From: Panulirus ornatus
Lineage: Eukaryota; Arthropoda; Malacostraca; Decapoda; Palinuridae
Assembly: GCF_036320965.1 (NCBI RefSeq)
Contig: NC_092232.1
Location: forward strand, 54,694,482-54,758,481
DNA length: 64,000 nucleotides
Direction: 5' to 3'
The notes under the pieces were generated by a model. The model searched no databases. It was not told the DNA's origin and saw nothing but the letters and a program-made list of their open reading frames with translations. Position 1 is the stretch's first letter; every line of letters begins with the position of its first letter. Positions 53,501-60,896 of the stretch are shown one piece after another. A program made the translations under genes and the position numbers.

Positions 53501-56500
53501 GATGGAACCATGGAAGCGGAAGTGGATCATAGGGTGGGGGAGGGGGCGAAAATCCCGGGAGTCTTGAAGAATGTGTGGAAGTCGAGAACATTATCTCGGA
53601 AAGCAAAAATGGGTATGTTTGAAGGAATAGTGGTTCCAACAATGTTGTATGGTTGCGAGGCGTGGGCTATGGATAGAGTTGTGCGCAGGAGGATGGATGT
53701 GCTGGAAATGAGATGTTTGAGGACAATGTGTGGTGTGAGGTGGTTTGATCGAGTGAGTAACGTAAGGGTAAGAGAGATGTGTGGAAATAAAAAGAGCGTG
53801 GTTGAGAGAGCAGAAGAGGGTGTTTTGAAGTGGTTTGGGCACATGGAGAGGATGAGTGAGGAAAGATTGACCAAGAGGATATATGTGTCGGAGGTGGAGG
53901 GAACAAGGAGAAGAGGGAGACCAAATTGGAGGTGGAAAGATGGAGTGAAAAAGATTTCGTGTGATCGGGGCCTGAGCATGCAGGAGGGTGAAAGGAGGGC
54001 AAGGAATAGAGTGAATTGGAGCGATGTGGTATACCGGGGTTGACGTGCTGTCAGTGGATTGAAGCAGGGCATGTGAAGCGTCTGGGGTAAACCATGGAAA
54101 GCTGTGTAGGTATGTATATTTGCGTGTGTGGACGTATGTATATACATGTGTATGGGGGGGGGGGCCATTTCTTTCGTCTGTTTCCTTGCGCTACCCCGCA
54201 AACGCGGGAGACAGCGACAAAGTATAATAAAAAATAAAAAAATATACCATAAAAGGTAAAAAGAAGCATCTTTAATTTGTTAAATTTCATCAATATCTTT
54301 AATCATATATTCCTGAGACCCCTTTTATGGGGCTCCTGCAGCTTTAAGACCGTGCTCTAATCTATTAATGAACTTCTATGGAGTATGAAGTTCCTTGCCG
54401 AGACTGTACTCTTGCCCAATGATGATAACACAAACTTACCACAGATGACTTTCACTTAGTGTAACCACATGCAAGAAGAGTCCAGTAACACCAAACCACA
54501 GATAGAATTCACTGGAAAATATTTGGAGTACTGTGTTTGGCACTTCAAAACTTGAAGGCATGGGGATAGTATGCAAAAGCAAATGTCTTGAAAAGATTTC
54601 ACAAATACTTTTAAGCAGTAAATTCAAGAAAAGCACTGATTTTGGGAGATTCTTCCAAAATCATAGACTATAAAATTCAATTTCCAAGAAATACACCAAC
54701 TGAAAAGTCTATATATCCTAACATACTTAAAAAGTACGAGTTCTCAAGTTATGGCCTAGATATACTCACTAGCATATCGACGATCCTGATAGGTGGCACC
54801 AGTCCAATCAGATACCTAATAAAAACATAAGTTGTTAATATCAGAACCATAAAAGAAAAAAATACGAAAACCTATTGAGTCACTTACTTAAAGACTGTTA
54901 AGTATTACATAACTGGTTTCAACATTTCTTGCTGTGAAAACCTTCTGATGAAATCAATCAATCTGACTCATAAAGCCCCTCAAATTTCCATCTACTGAAA
55001 GTGAATCAAAAAAATTTCAACCTTTTGTAATCATAACTACCTAAAATTAAGAATCAAACCTATAACCTATCCTGCAATTGGGTTATGTTCCTGGAAACCC
55101 CAAGTCCAATCATTCAAAGCTGAACACCTGAAACCCATCATAAAAGGCAGGAGAGAGAGATACATCCCTAAGCAAACTTTTTTTAACTATCACAACAAAT
55201 GGATATCCATTTATGAGGAATTAGAAGCAGATGAGGTTTGCAAAAACATGAAAAACATCTAGGTGCCATCTCTCAAGATGTATCAAAACCAAACAGTGTG
55301 GCAATTACCACTACCTTAGAAATATAATCCCAAGTTCCTTTGATATTTCTTCATAGGTATGATGTCCACTATATCACTTATTTCTTGGTTGTTTACTTTC
55401 TGTATACATAGTTCTATCATGAAAAAAATATTTCACTGAAATATGTATGCTTCAATTTCAAAAACTGGTACGTAAAGCATCACATCATCTGCCTGGAGAC
55501 TGTGAGACAAAACCACACAAAATACAGACTAAAAAACAGTAAACATTTGATATGATAGTATATTTCATCATTTGACTCTGTCTCCAACAGAAATATAGGA
55601 ATATTTCACATAACTTGAATAATGAAAGTAACTGGAGTTACTTGAATATTGAAAGTAACTGGAGTTTAGGGATAACATACTTTCTAAAATAATTGATAAA
55701 AAAAAAAACGTAAATTTTGATGACATTTGCGCTCAGATGCTGAAGAGTATGTTCACTAAGTATGTTTAGGATCAAGTGAATATCTTTACATCCTACACCT
55801 ACATGCAAACATTACAAGAGCGTGTAGACGACTATTTCTTGCACCTTTCAGTATAATACAAAAACTGGTAAATCTCAGCTCCTATTTTAATTTTTACTGT
55901 TGTTTTACCTTCATCCTTCACTTTTACCTCACATTTTACATGACTTACCACAGTACTTACAACACTTAATGTATGAAAGAGTAATATAACATATTCTCCT
56001 CTGATCTGATTCACTTTCATTGGACAGTCAGAGTACAATGATATGTTTTCATTCAAACCAGTAAGTTTATCCTGCCTTGCCCATTAACTGGTACTTTACC
56101 GCAAAATCTTAAGATTCCTAAGCAAATTTGTGAAGTTCCGCCCTGCAAATTTGAAGACCCCCCATTTACATACCGTGGATTGCTAGATCTCCAACTTTTT
56201 TGTTTACCTAATACAAAATTTCGCAGAAACTATGAATTAATGGTAGTCTATCCGTCAATGGCCGCAATCCGTGGAACTTCAGTTGGAAAACACTACTCTA
56301 ATGGACATAATGACTATCAACACATGTTTGTGGGTACCATTTTGCATCGACTTGGTAAAGAAATATAAATTACCTTTATGCTTGTAAGAAATAATAATCG
56401 AAAGTCGACCCTGCACTCTTATACAATCCCATATGAATAATATAGTTACCTGTAGAAAAAATTACATGCAGTTATACGGCGTCAACAACCAAGAGCAAAA

Positions 56501-56639
56501 CATATTGACATACCTTTCCCAGTCTGTCACCCTTAGAAAAAGGCTGATAAGGCATATCCTTAAACTGTTCTAGAACATCGCATGGCCCCCATCCTGTTGG
56601 ATTATCTTGAACCACTGGGGCTAAGAATCTAGCTTTCAT
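24331..56639 (-). CDS. eIF3d: Eukaryotic translation initiation factor 3 subunit D, complete gene, 12 coding exons
   Basis: The spliced reading frame is complete: 126+46+208+192+133+151+131+189+167+193+82+11 nt, which is 542 codons plus stop, close to the usual length of about 550. All splice sites are GT..AG and all phases agree. eIF3d is the outer subunit of the eIF3 complex that binds the mRNA 5' cap and helps load specific mRNAs on the 40S ribosome in the cytoplasm. Diagnostic segments are DNPTGWGPC and [15 protein letters not shown] (N-terminus), [110 protein letters not shown] and [10 protein letters not shown]. The start is set by [14 protein letters not shown] in a good context (CAAAATGA). 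Introns range from 145 bp to 9.4 kb and hold most of the window's LINE and SINE copies. Confidence 0.96.
24713..24960 (+). mobile_element. Decayed SINE copy in eIF3d intron 11
   Basis: A diverged plus-strand form of the SINE: GGACAGGGTAGAAAGAATG, GATGGCAACTACAAAGGACA, TGCTGGAAAC, TAAAAGAAGGAAC and GCCAAGTGAGGA in the expected order. Confidence 0.65.
25015..25560 (+). mobile_element. Decayed LINE 3' fragment
   Basis: Diverged plus-strand C-terminal region and 3'UTR of the LINE family: GTGCTGAAATGGTTGGGACA, GGATGGAGTGAAAGACGC, GAATTAGAACAATATGGTAT and GGCTGAACC. Open frames are lost. Confidence 0.72.
25960..26062 (+). repeat. Fragment of an unclassified dispersed repeat
   Basis: Shares the pattern GAGTT(C)CC.GAGGG..CAGG.(A/G)TCA.AGAT with sequences at 39290-39340 and 42838-42885. 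Probably an old mobile element of unknown class. Confidence 0.35.
26083..26164 (-). CDS. eIF3d: eIF3d coding exon 11 (residues 513-540)
   Basis: Encodes [20 protein letters not shown] and part of the acidic tail. Acceptor TTTGCAG, donor GTAAGA (phase 1). Ser527 in a SDEEE context matches a CK2 site of the human C-terminus, where two adjacent serines are known. Confidence 0.93.
26258..26640. repeat. Degenerate tandem repeat of about 47 bp in eIF3d intron 10
   Basis: About eight diverged units, each with (A)ACAGCCTTG, then GGTGTCAC, GATACAAGGATAAAT and a new start. The array fills much of the 636-bp intron. Confidence 0.75.
26801..26993 (-). CDS. eIF3d: eIF3d coding exon 10 (residues 448-512)
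   Basis: Encodes [33 protein letters not shown] and [10 protein letters not shown]. Acceptor TCCACAG, donor GTAAAA. A SINE poly-A tract begins only about 26 bp upstream of the exon. Confidence 0.95.
27019..27266 (-). mobile_element. SINE copy, full length
   Basis: Minus orientation, poly-A at 27019-27037 (T run on plus). In sense it runs GGGGATAGGGGAGAAAGAAT, GTAGAAGGCGACTAAAAGGG, GGGGTCTGGAAATCCTCC, AAAAGAAGGAACAGAGAAGG, AGGCCCAGTCCTCTGTTCTT, then GCTACCTCGC and GAATAGTATG before poly-A. No convincing pol III A/B boxes were found, so its origin is unclear. The 3' core is related to the LINE tail. Confidence 0.88.
27267..27395 (-). mobile_element. SINE copy, 5'-truncated, abutting another
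   Basis: Only the 3' half of the SINE (to TTTTGGAAAATTA on plus). Its T-rich tail directly joins the 5' end of the full-length copy at 27019-27266, giving a head-to-tail SINE dimer. Confidence 0.86.
28147..29448 (+). mobile_element. 5'-truncated LINE copy with intact C-terminal frame
   Basis: The frame is open from the truncation at [16 protein letters not shown] to the stop at 29234. It contains reverse transcriptase block A (AYDRVD), block B ([19 protein letters not shown]), block C ([12 protein letters not shown]) and the later FRYLGV and [10 protein letters not shown] segments. Short tail form with a roughly 39-nt poly-A at 29410-29448. It lies in eIF3d intron 9, antisense to the gene. 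No clear target-site duplication was seen. Confidence 0.92.
30289..30850. repeat. Degenerate tandem repeat of about 110-120 bp
   Basis: Roughly five diverged units in eIF3d intron 9. Each has an ACACACAC/ACATAAAA start, a (T)ATACC.GG.GCAC segment, TTTGGGTTCCCTT or its decayed form, and a CAAAGTTTCAAGTTT segment. The first and last units share the clearest match. Confidence 0.6.
31055..31299 (-). mobile_element. SINE copy, full length
   Basis: T run at 31055-31074, then ATCGCCATTTCCCGCATTAG, GACTGGGCCTTTGAGG, TTTTAGTCGCCTTCTACGAC and TCTCCCCTATCCCC. It lies in eIF3d intron 9, in the same orientation as the gene, about 125 bp downstream of exon 9's donor. Confidence 0.9.
31425..31591 (-). CDS. 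eIF3d: eIF3d coding exon 9 (residues 393-448)
   Basis: Encodes [20 protein letters not shown] through [10 protein letters not shown]. Acceptor TTTTAG, donor GTAAGT. The intron before it is only 145 bp. Confidence 0.95.
31737..31925 (-). CDS. eIF3d: eIF3d coding exon 8 (residues 330-392)
   Basis: Encodes [20 protein letters not shown] through QFINIK. Acceptor ATTACAG, donor GTGTGT. The preceding intron (9.4 kb) is the longest in the gene and carries four LINE insertions and two SINEs. Confidence 0.95.
32005..33955 (-). mobile_element. 5'-truncated LINE copy with 12-bp target-site duplication, long-tail form
   Basis: The element itself (32017-33943) is flanked by ATAAAACTACTT at 32005-32016 and 33944-33955. 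The minus strand is open for 488 residues: [37 protein letters not shown] (catalytic Asp), [26 protein letters not shown] (catalytic FADD), FRYLGVDL and the C-terminal [11 protein letters not shown]. The long 3'UTR ends in (TAAA)n rather than pure poly-A. The upstream endonuclease part is missing. It lies in eIF3d intron 7, in the same orientation as the gene. The family is a LINE of the endonuclease/reverse transcriptase type; RTE- or L2-like, clade not settled. Confidence 0.95.
34561..34654 (+). mobile_element. LINE tail fragment (plus)
   Basis: GGGCCTTTCTTCATCTGTTT, GCGCTACCTTGCTGACACAG and an A run at 34640-34649: a diverged plus-strand LINE 3' end with no coding sequence. Confidence 0.75.
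34662..34860 (-). mobile_element. LINE tail fragment (minus)
   Basis: The minus-strand LINE tail core (GAGGTAGCGCAAAGAAACGG on plus), CA and TA repeats and the last codons of the LINE frame (TATTCCTTGCACACC..TGTTCAGG). It faces the plus fragment at 34561-34654 tail to tail. Confidence 0.75.
35600..35756. repeat. Dispersed repeat shared with about 54.3-54.5 kb and 41.7-41.9 kb
   Basis: The segment AGGAGGAGTCCAATAACATC and the sequence before it match AGAAGAGTCCAGTAACACC at about 54475-54495. The GGGCTCCTGCAG(C/T)TTT(A/G)AGACC block is shared between about 41726 and 54330. An old unclassified repeat family. Confidence 0.4.
35757..35966 (-). mobile_element. LINE 3' tail, short form (left arm of inverted pair)
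   Basis: T run, then the tail core GCGCAAGGAAACAGACGAAA through GCACGTCA, which is the point just after the LINE stop codon. No coding sequence. It is separated by only about 35 bp from the plus-strand copy starting at 36001. Confidence 0.88.
36001..36935 (+). mobile_element. 5'-truncated LINE copy, long-tail form (right arm of inverted pair)
   Basis: Starts within [10 protein letters not shown] with a 2-bp deletion relative to other copies (GTGTGGGTCGAG instead of GTGTGGAAGTCGAG), which shifts frame at the very start. Downstream the frame is open to 36479 ([19 protein letters not shown] to [11 protein letters not shown]). The long 3'UTR ends in AAATAAATA repeats near 36935. It lies in eIF3d intron 7. 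Confidence 0.92.
37060..37195. repeat. Two-copy tandem duplication, about 80 bp
   Basis: TATCATACTCTCATACTTGC and CAAAGAGGGATT occur twice with few differences. Confidence 0.75.
38242..38488 (+). mobile_element. SINE copy, full length, plus orientation
   Basis: Begins CCCTGGGGATAGGGGAGAAA and ends with GGCCCAGTCCTCTGTTCTTA, GCTACCTCGCTAATGCGGGA, GAATAGTATA and a poly-A of about 30 (38458-38488). It is the cleanest copy for defining the SINE 3' end. It lies in eIF3d intron 7, antisense to the gene. Confidence 0.92.
39045..39345 (+). repeat. Unclassified dispersed repeat
   Basis: Contains GTGATGTGAGAGGAAGACCA, GAGAGAGGCATGCAAAGA and TCCTTTGCCGAGGCCACCTC. Its end matches fragments at about 26010 and 42838. 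I recall similar sequences as a common repeat in crustaceans, but the class is unknown. Confidence 0.4.
39836..40045 (-). mobile_element. Decayed SINE copy
   Basis: Diverged minus-strand SINE: CATGAGTAAGGCAGCACCCA, TTCTTCTTTTGGAAAGTAAT, CTCAGTTGCCTTCTATGACA and ATTCTCCCCTATTCCTGG in order. No poly-A remains. Confidence 0.7.
41347..41477 (-). CDS. eIF3d: eIF3d coding exon 7 (residues 286-329)
   Basis: Encodes [18 protein letters not shown] and [13 protein letters not shown]. Acceptor TTTACAG, donor GTAAGT. Confidence 0.95.
42098..42152. repeat. 28-bp tandem duplication beside eIF3d exon 6
   Basis: AATCACCAGTAGACAAAACT and AATCACCAGTGAACAAAACT follow each other immediately, just inside intron 6. 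Confidence 0.8.
42172..42322 (-). CDS. eIF3d: eIF3d coding exon 6 (residues 236-286)
   Basis: Encodes [20 protein letters not shown] through [11 protein letters not shown]. Acceptor TTGCAG, donor GTAAGT. This belongs to the cap-binding core of the family. Confidence 0.95.
42760..42890 (+). repeat. Fragment of the dispersed repeat seen at 39.0-39.3 kb
   Basis: The end GGGAGTTTCAGGAGGGAACA then GGCGTCAGAGATATA matches the end of the 39045-39345 repeat. Confidence 0.35.
43660..43762. repeat. About 50-bp tandem duplication
   Basis: CTTGCCTTGATCTCATCCCC with flanking GTTGA(A/G)T and CTGAATAAA occurs twice in tandem in eIF3d intron 5. Confidence 0.85.
44151..44283 (-). CDS. eIF3d: eIF3d coding exon 5 (residues 191-235)
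   Basis: Encodes [16 protein letters not shown] through [11 protein letters not shown]. Acceptor ATTCCAG, donor GTATGA. Confidence 0.95.
44500..45095 (+). mobile_element. Decayed LINE 3' fragment with long-tail remnant
   Basis: Decayed C-terminal region ([35 protein letters not shown]) followed by CTGTCAATGGGCCGAACCAG, GCATTATAACTGACAGCTAG and a tail core CTACCTTGCTGATGCAGG. It lies in eIF3d intron 4. Confidence 0.8.
45884..46075 (-). CDS. eIF3d: eIF3d coding exon 4 (residues 127-191)
   Basis: Encodes [13 protein letters not shown] through [12 protein letters not shown] and [16 protein letters not shown]. The acceptor TACAG at 46077-46076 is the only one that keeps frame. The donor is GTAGGT. 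A second donor 4 nt downstream (GTATAT) would include an in-frame TAG. Confidence 0.9.
46226..47142 (+). repeat. Error-rich duplicate of 47.64-48.51 kb
   Basis: A (GAT)n/(AAT)n start, a garbled LINE tail (GGAATGGATGAAGGCAGTCATG) and about 500 bp matching 48000-48510, with frequent 1-2 bp indels. Exact islands such as GTGAAAAGGGTGTTGTG (46789 versus 48161) and ATCTACGAGGGGTG (46977 versus 48348) keep a constant offset near 1370 bp. It lies wholly in eIF3d intron 3. Confidence 0.8.
47143..47636 (+). mobile_element. 5'-truncated LINE copy, short-tail form
   Basis: Starts at [15 protein letters not shown] and stays open to the stop after [11 protein letters not shown] (47413). Short tail with a G14 run at about 47525-47538 and poly-A of about 32 ending near 47636. 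Confidence 0.92.
47637..47900 (+). mobile_element. Second LINE tail joined to the poly-A of the first
   Basis: Starts TTTCATGTGTGGCGGGGTGG (the distal half of the long tail), includes an expanded (GT)n at 47749-47798 and ends ..GACAGTGACAAAGTATAATA, then AAAT/AAT repeats. It is attached directly after the previous copy's poly-A. Confidence 0.82.
47917..48000. repeat. (AAT)n microsatellite
   Basis: Trinucleotide array with single-base interruptions, extending the A/T-rich 3' end of the LINE tail. Confidence 0.93.
48830..49345. repeat. Degenerate tandem repeat of about 145-150 bp
   Basis: Three to four decayed units share (A)AGTTTGGTCCATAT or its variant, CATTTAGTA/CATTTAGAAGCA and TATTATGACATTG/CTTGTGACACTGA blocks in the same order. 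It lies in eIF3d intron 3. Confidence 0.6.
49732..49939 (-). CDS. eIF3d: eIF3d coding exon 3 (residues 58-127)
   Basis: Encodes [21 protein letters not shown] and a basic, Arg/Asn/Gln-rich region ending GKGNKR. Acceptor CACTACAG, donor GTGAGT (phase 2). Confidence 0.93.
50424..50502. repeat. Compound (AC)n(TA)n microsatellite
   Basis: AC array (50424-50446) running directly into a TA array (to 50502), itself joined to the T run of the next LINE. Confidence 0.95.
50503..52640 (-). mobile_element. Longest LINE copy, 5'-truncated, one frameshift
   Basis: Minus strand. The upstream part (52640 to about 51550) encodes [20 protein letters not shown], a basic linker, then the reverse transcriptase start ([69 protein letters not shown]). 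A 2-bp expansion of a C run near 51551-51555 (CCCCC instead of CCC) shifts the frame. The downstream part (to 50695) is open with [12 protein letters not shown] and the usual C-terminus. Short tail form. It is the best local guide to the element but still lacks the endonuclease domain. It lies in eIF3d intron 2, in the same orientation as the gene. Confidence 0.94.
52641..53030 (+). mobile_element. LINE long-tail fragment, head to head with the previous copy
   Basis: Begins GGATGTGGAAAGGGAGCTGT inside the segment found only in the long tail form and runs to GGAGACAGTGATTAAGAATA. It carries a G27 run at 52757-52783. It joins the 5' end of the minus-strand copy without spacer. Confidence 0.9.
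53150..53216. repeat. 36-bp tandem duplication
   Basis: TTTCTATGTTCATTTTCTAT followed by TTCCTCTACC(T/C)ATC occurs twice. Confidence 0.85.
53296..54257 (+). mobile_element. 5'-truncated LINE copy with 13-bp target-site duplication
   Basis: The element (53309-54244) is flanked by TACCATAAAAGGT at 53296-53308 and 54245-54257. The frame is open from [13 protein letters not shown] to [11 protein letters not shown] (238 residues from the first Met). Short tail with a G10 run, ending in A-rich AATAAAAAATAAAA. It lies in eIF3d intron 2, antisense to the gene. Confidence 0.96.
54310..54500. repeat. Dispersed repeat shared with 35.6 and 41.7 kb
   Basis: GGGGCTCCTGCAGCTTTAAG and AAGAGTCCAGTAACACC are also found, diverged, at about 41726 and 35728. 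Confidence 0.4.
54770..54815 (-). CDS. eIF3d: eIF3d coding exon 2 (residues 43-58)
   Basis: Encodes [15 protein letters not shown] plus one nucleotide, between TTAG and GTGAGT. A 46-bp microexon that keeps the conserved WTGATYQD block. Confidence 0.93.
56514..56639 (-). CDS. eIF3d: eIF3d coding exon 1 (residues 1-42)
   Basis: Starts at the initiator ATG and ends ..GDRLGK at an AAG/GTATGT donor (phase 0). An acceptor-like CTCCTCAG about 65 bp upstream of the ATG suggests a separate 5'UTR exon. Confidence 0.95.
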
Positions 56640-57879
56640 TTTGGTGTATATTGTCTACCACTGACGTTATGGCTGACATACACCACGTTCAACAGCAGCT
56701 GAGGAGTCAACAAACAATCTAAAATGTTATTTTTGAGAATTGAAAATGTTATTGTTTGTATATCTGAAAAAAGCTATAAGATTTATCTTTATATTCGCAA
56801 GGATAGTATCATTATATTTCTATATTTCAATGAAATGTAAATGTAAATATGATTTGCTCTACATCTTATTTGATACTCTAAATAAAACAAATGAGGCTCT
56901 GGATGCGATGAAACTATTCATTCAGAAAGGGATACAACAGTAAATTTATCATATTCTTTCCTGAACGGAAGAAGAAAACTGTCTGTTTATTGATGCAAGT
57001 AGATTTAACATCATAAGACGCTTGAATTTTACGTGAAGGTGAAATATCGTTCGTAAGTTTATTTCTACAAAGCAGTGTTTTGACAATGGTGCGTTATAGA
57101 GTTTTTAACTATATTTTCCTTAGAATAGAAATAGCACTATCTTAATACTGACAAGCTACACTGATGAATCAAAGTGAATTCAAAGCAATTAAAGCAGAAT
57201 ATGGACGTGAATTAAAAACGCTGTAATAGAGGAAGATGACACGGTTCGATGCGTTTACGAATCTTATGCTTGATAATCATATCTCATTTGGTAACTAATG
57301 TCACAAACTTATCCAGCTGATGTCATAAACTTTAGCTGACAACAAAAGAATAAATCATCCCCATCACATATATAAAGTAAAGGCTTACATTATCATTTTC
57401 ATTCATCTTTGCTACTTCTAACATCTTTTCCCCCATACAACTTTAGTCCGACCTTGAATATATGTTCCTTGGTGATTATCATTGAAAACAGAATCATATC
57501 TATCATGGCTGCCTCAGCAAGATGTCCAAAGCATAATTGATTAAAGTTCTACGGGGTTCTAAGTTCTAAGCAGTATGCCAACAGTATTGTAACTTATCAG
57601 CTGATTGTTATGACTAGCCATTGAGTACTGCTGGAACTAGGGCCATTCACATCTTCATGTATCATACAAAGTTAATTCACCATTTTTACGTAAGGTTCTA
57701 AAGGCGAGAGATTAACTGATATCCATGCAGTTGTTCATATTGCTTCTTCATATACGCATCTGTTGAAACACAGGATTCAATCGAATGATTAGATTTACGC
57801 ATTTGTTGACACTAAAAGTGCTATCTAAACATATTGGCGTCCAAATACCATAATACTAATGATATGTATCTGATCACTC

Positions 57880-58185
57880 CTCTTCCACCGGCGTTACTGA
57901 CTACAGATAAAGCTCATAGTGAATGTTGAGTAAACCCAGAGTGGCCTTGAGTTGGGTAGTGTCGGCTGGTCTCCGGTACGGTGAGGAGAGCGAGTGGGAG
58001 GAGGTGGCAAGTATAACAGTGTTGATCGTCGGCGAGAATACTTATTGTATGAGAGTGACATTTGGAAGCCGCCTAACCGCCACAGTGTCCGTCTCAACGC
58101 AACGGAAGTTTATTCGCTGGCTGGGAGAGTAAACACGTCTCATAGGCGGTCAGAAGTAAGTGAAAAACCTTCTCTACTACGGTAA
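57880..58185. promoter_or_regulatory. Candidate promoter / first-exon region between eIF3d and the SLC49A3-like gene
   Basis: A GC- and CpG-rich island in otherwise AT-rich DNA, 1.3 kb upstream of the eIF3d start and 4.1 kb upstream of the SLC49A3-like start. On the plus strand a strong donor (CTACTACG then GTAAGT at 58180) could end a non-coding first exon of the plus-strand gene, whose coding exon begins after an acceptor (TTTCTCCCGCAG). No TATA box or transcript start can be identified. Confidence 0.35.
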
Positions 58186-58189
58186 GTTT

Positions 58190-58930
58190 ACTGTCATGTG
58201 AGCGTGAGTCATCTGGACACTCGTTTCCGTCAAAATGAAGTTCTCTCCTTCTTTGTTTCTTGCCGCCTTATGTTCATCTTTGCTGACGAGTCTTCTCATT
58301 TCTTTATTAAAATCATAAAGGCCTTATCATAAAAATAAAAATCACAAGTGCTTCCTGTATTACGGGAAAAGCTTGTCGCAGTACAAGAGATATAGATACC
58401 ATTCATAGCTTCCATTTCAATTTCTTACTGAAATATACATTTGTATTAGAGATATAATATACGTTGGCAAACCCCTATTATATGTCATTCTCTACAGAGA
58501 ACGTAGGTGTTCAGGGCCAGGTGCATTAACACAACTAACAGTTCTACATTCTTGTAGACGACAGAGATTAGGTGTACGGTTATGCCCAGCTGACTTTGAG
58601 GTGGAGGTTGCTGAGTTAAATGAATCCTGTGTTTAATTTTGATTTAGTACCTAATGAATGAGTGAATGAAGTAGATATTAGCAGACATACTGGTATTTGA
58701 GTTTATGAATAGAATGCACATATTCTCCATAAGTTTATATATAGTGTTAAGCTCTAAGGAAGGTTTCTAAGAAACCTAGATAAGAAAAGCCTTCTTGAGG
58801 CCTGGAAAACGAGTGCTCTCTAAATTTCTGGAAGGGAAAGACTGTCGTTTAGTAGGGTCTGCTGGAGATGGATAGCTTCTTGAAGAAATGGATAATACAG
58901 TCCAGTTTTTCCTTTTTGGGTATGAATCAG
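58190..58930. other. No gene recognised
   Basis: AT-rich unique-looking sequence. It may be intronic if the plus-strand first exon near 58.18 kb is real. Confidence 0.4.
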
Positions 58931-58934
58931 GTAT

Positions 58935-59935
58935 GAATTATGAATCAGGAAAACTTCATGGAATCCTGGAAATAAAAGAACCATTGAAGTTCCATATAAA
59001 GCAGACCCTCTGGAACATTGGAAAAGCTTAGATAATACATGACCCTGGAATCACTGCATGAGACAACTACTGGAACCTTGGATAAGGTAGACCCACTGGT
59101 AGGTGGGTAAGACACTCCCTGGAACTTGGATATGACTTACCCCATAGAACCTTGGATAAGGCAGACCCGTGGAACCTTGAATAGAATAAAATCCTTGAAA
59201 CCTTGGATAAGACAAACATCCTAGAATCTTAAATGAGGCAGACCCCTAGAACCTTAGATACGACAAACTCCCTAGAACCTTGAATATAATAGATTCCCTG
59301 GAACTTTGGATTAGACAACTCCCTGGAATCCTTTATAAGGCAAACCCCATAAAACTTTGGATATGACAGATCTCTAGATGGAAAAGATAGACGCTCTGGA
59401 ACCAATTATATCACACCCCTCAATACCTTTAATAATACAGCCTCTTGGAACTTTGGATTACTCAGATCCCTGGAACTTCGGATGAATCAGACCCCATGGA
59501 ACCTTAGATAAATCAGACCTGATGGAACCTTAGATAAATCAGACCTCCCTAGAACTGTGGATAAGTCAGACAACCTGATACCCTTAATAGGTTAAACCAC
59601 CGGAAATTTGGATAAAACTAATCCTTCTGGAAACCTGGATAAGTCAGATCCCTGGAATTCTGAAAAAATCAAACAAACTGGAACCCTTAATAGTTCATAC
59701 ACCCTGGAACTCTGGATAAGTTAGACCCTTGAAACTGGGTAAGTCAGACCCCTTAGAACGTTGGAAAAGTCAGACCCCGTGGAATCCTGAATAGGCCGGA
59801 CCCCCTGAGACTCTAGATAAGTTAGACCCCCTGGATCCTTGGATAAATCAGATCACCTGGTATCCTAGATAAGTCAGACCCTCTGGAACCCTAGATAGAC
59901 CGGACCCCCTTGGACTTTAAATAAGACAGACCGAG
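58935..59935. repeat. Degenerate minisatellite of about 28-30 bp
   Basis: About 35 strongly diverged units of the form CCCTGGAACCTTGGATAAGTCAGA over 1 kb. Variants include GGACAAACT, CTGAATAGG and CTTTAAATAAGACAGACC. No unit is repeated exactly often, so the array is old. Confidence 0.85.
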
Positions 59936-60896
59936 GTCCCTGGACATAAGACACCTGAAACTGATCATCGATATAATCGTACATTCTCGAAGTAAACACA
60001 GCTCGTGTGAGTCACGGGTACCATCTGGGTTTAAGGGTACTCGGCTCACGTACTTTGGTGTCGGGTAACTGGCACAGTCACTCCTGGTGCTTGGATGCGG
60101 CGTCCCCATGAAGTAGGGGAGGGGCGTGTGTTACTGTTCTCTGTTCGATAACACCGGGGGTATCATCCTGGGGTGGGAGGGTTGTCGGCTGAAACAATGG
60201 TACTGTTCTGGTCCTTGTTTCATCGCGCTTGGCTCACAACACCGTAAGATAGACGACCTAATTACTCCATGGCCTTGGAAAAGAGAACTCACATGGCTTC
60301 AGACGGCCGGAGTTTGTGTTAGGAAAACCTGTCTGGATCCCGTGAGACGGTGCCGAAGACCTTAGTACTCTGCTGGGGTACTCAGACACGGTACTGAGGA
60401 TCCTACAACCCATGTTTTAGAATTCTGCTGAGGTATCAAGAATTGACGTGAAAATTGCATCTTTGATATGTACTAATTTCTACTGTCACCACACTATGAT
60501 ATTCACGTCTCTTCCACAAACAGCTTGGAAGGGACCAAGTGGTCTGTTGCTGCTTGAATTTCTTTTGTATTTCTTTGTATTCCTTTCAAAGACGCCATTC
60601 AGAGTTCTTGTGGCAACGTTGCAGTAAGATGTTTCCTTAGCGTCTCACCAGGCGAGCTTCCTGCTGCATTCAGGGTCACTTGCTTTCACAGTTACCGTGG
60701 CACTTGTTATAATCTAATCACGAGCTCTTGACGGCTCTTTTATCACTGAATTAGTAAATGTAATAGAATGCGAGGTAGTGATATATTGAGCTCAGCTCCA
60801 TCTCTTTCGCCATACCTCGCAAGTCATGATGATAGTCACCCACATCATGAGACATCTCCATCCTGCCGTAAGCTGTTGTACGAATTAAATTCTATA

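Noticed and set aside
56180..56368. 62-residue plus-strand frame in eIF3d intron 1
   Set aside because: No similarity recognised and no supporting signals.
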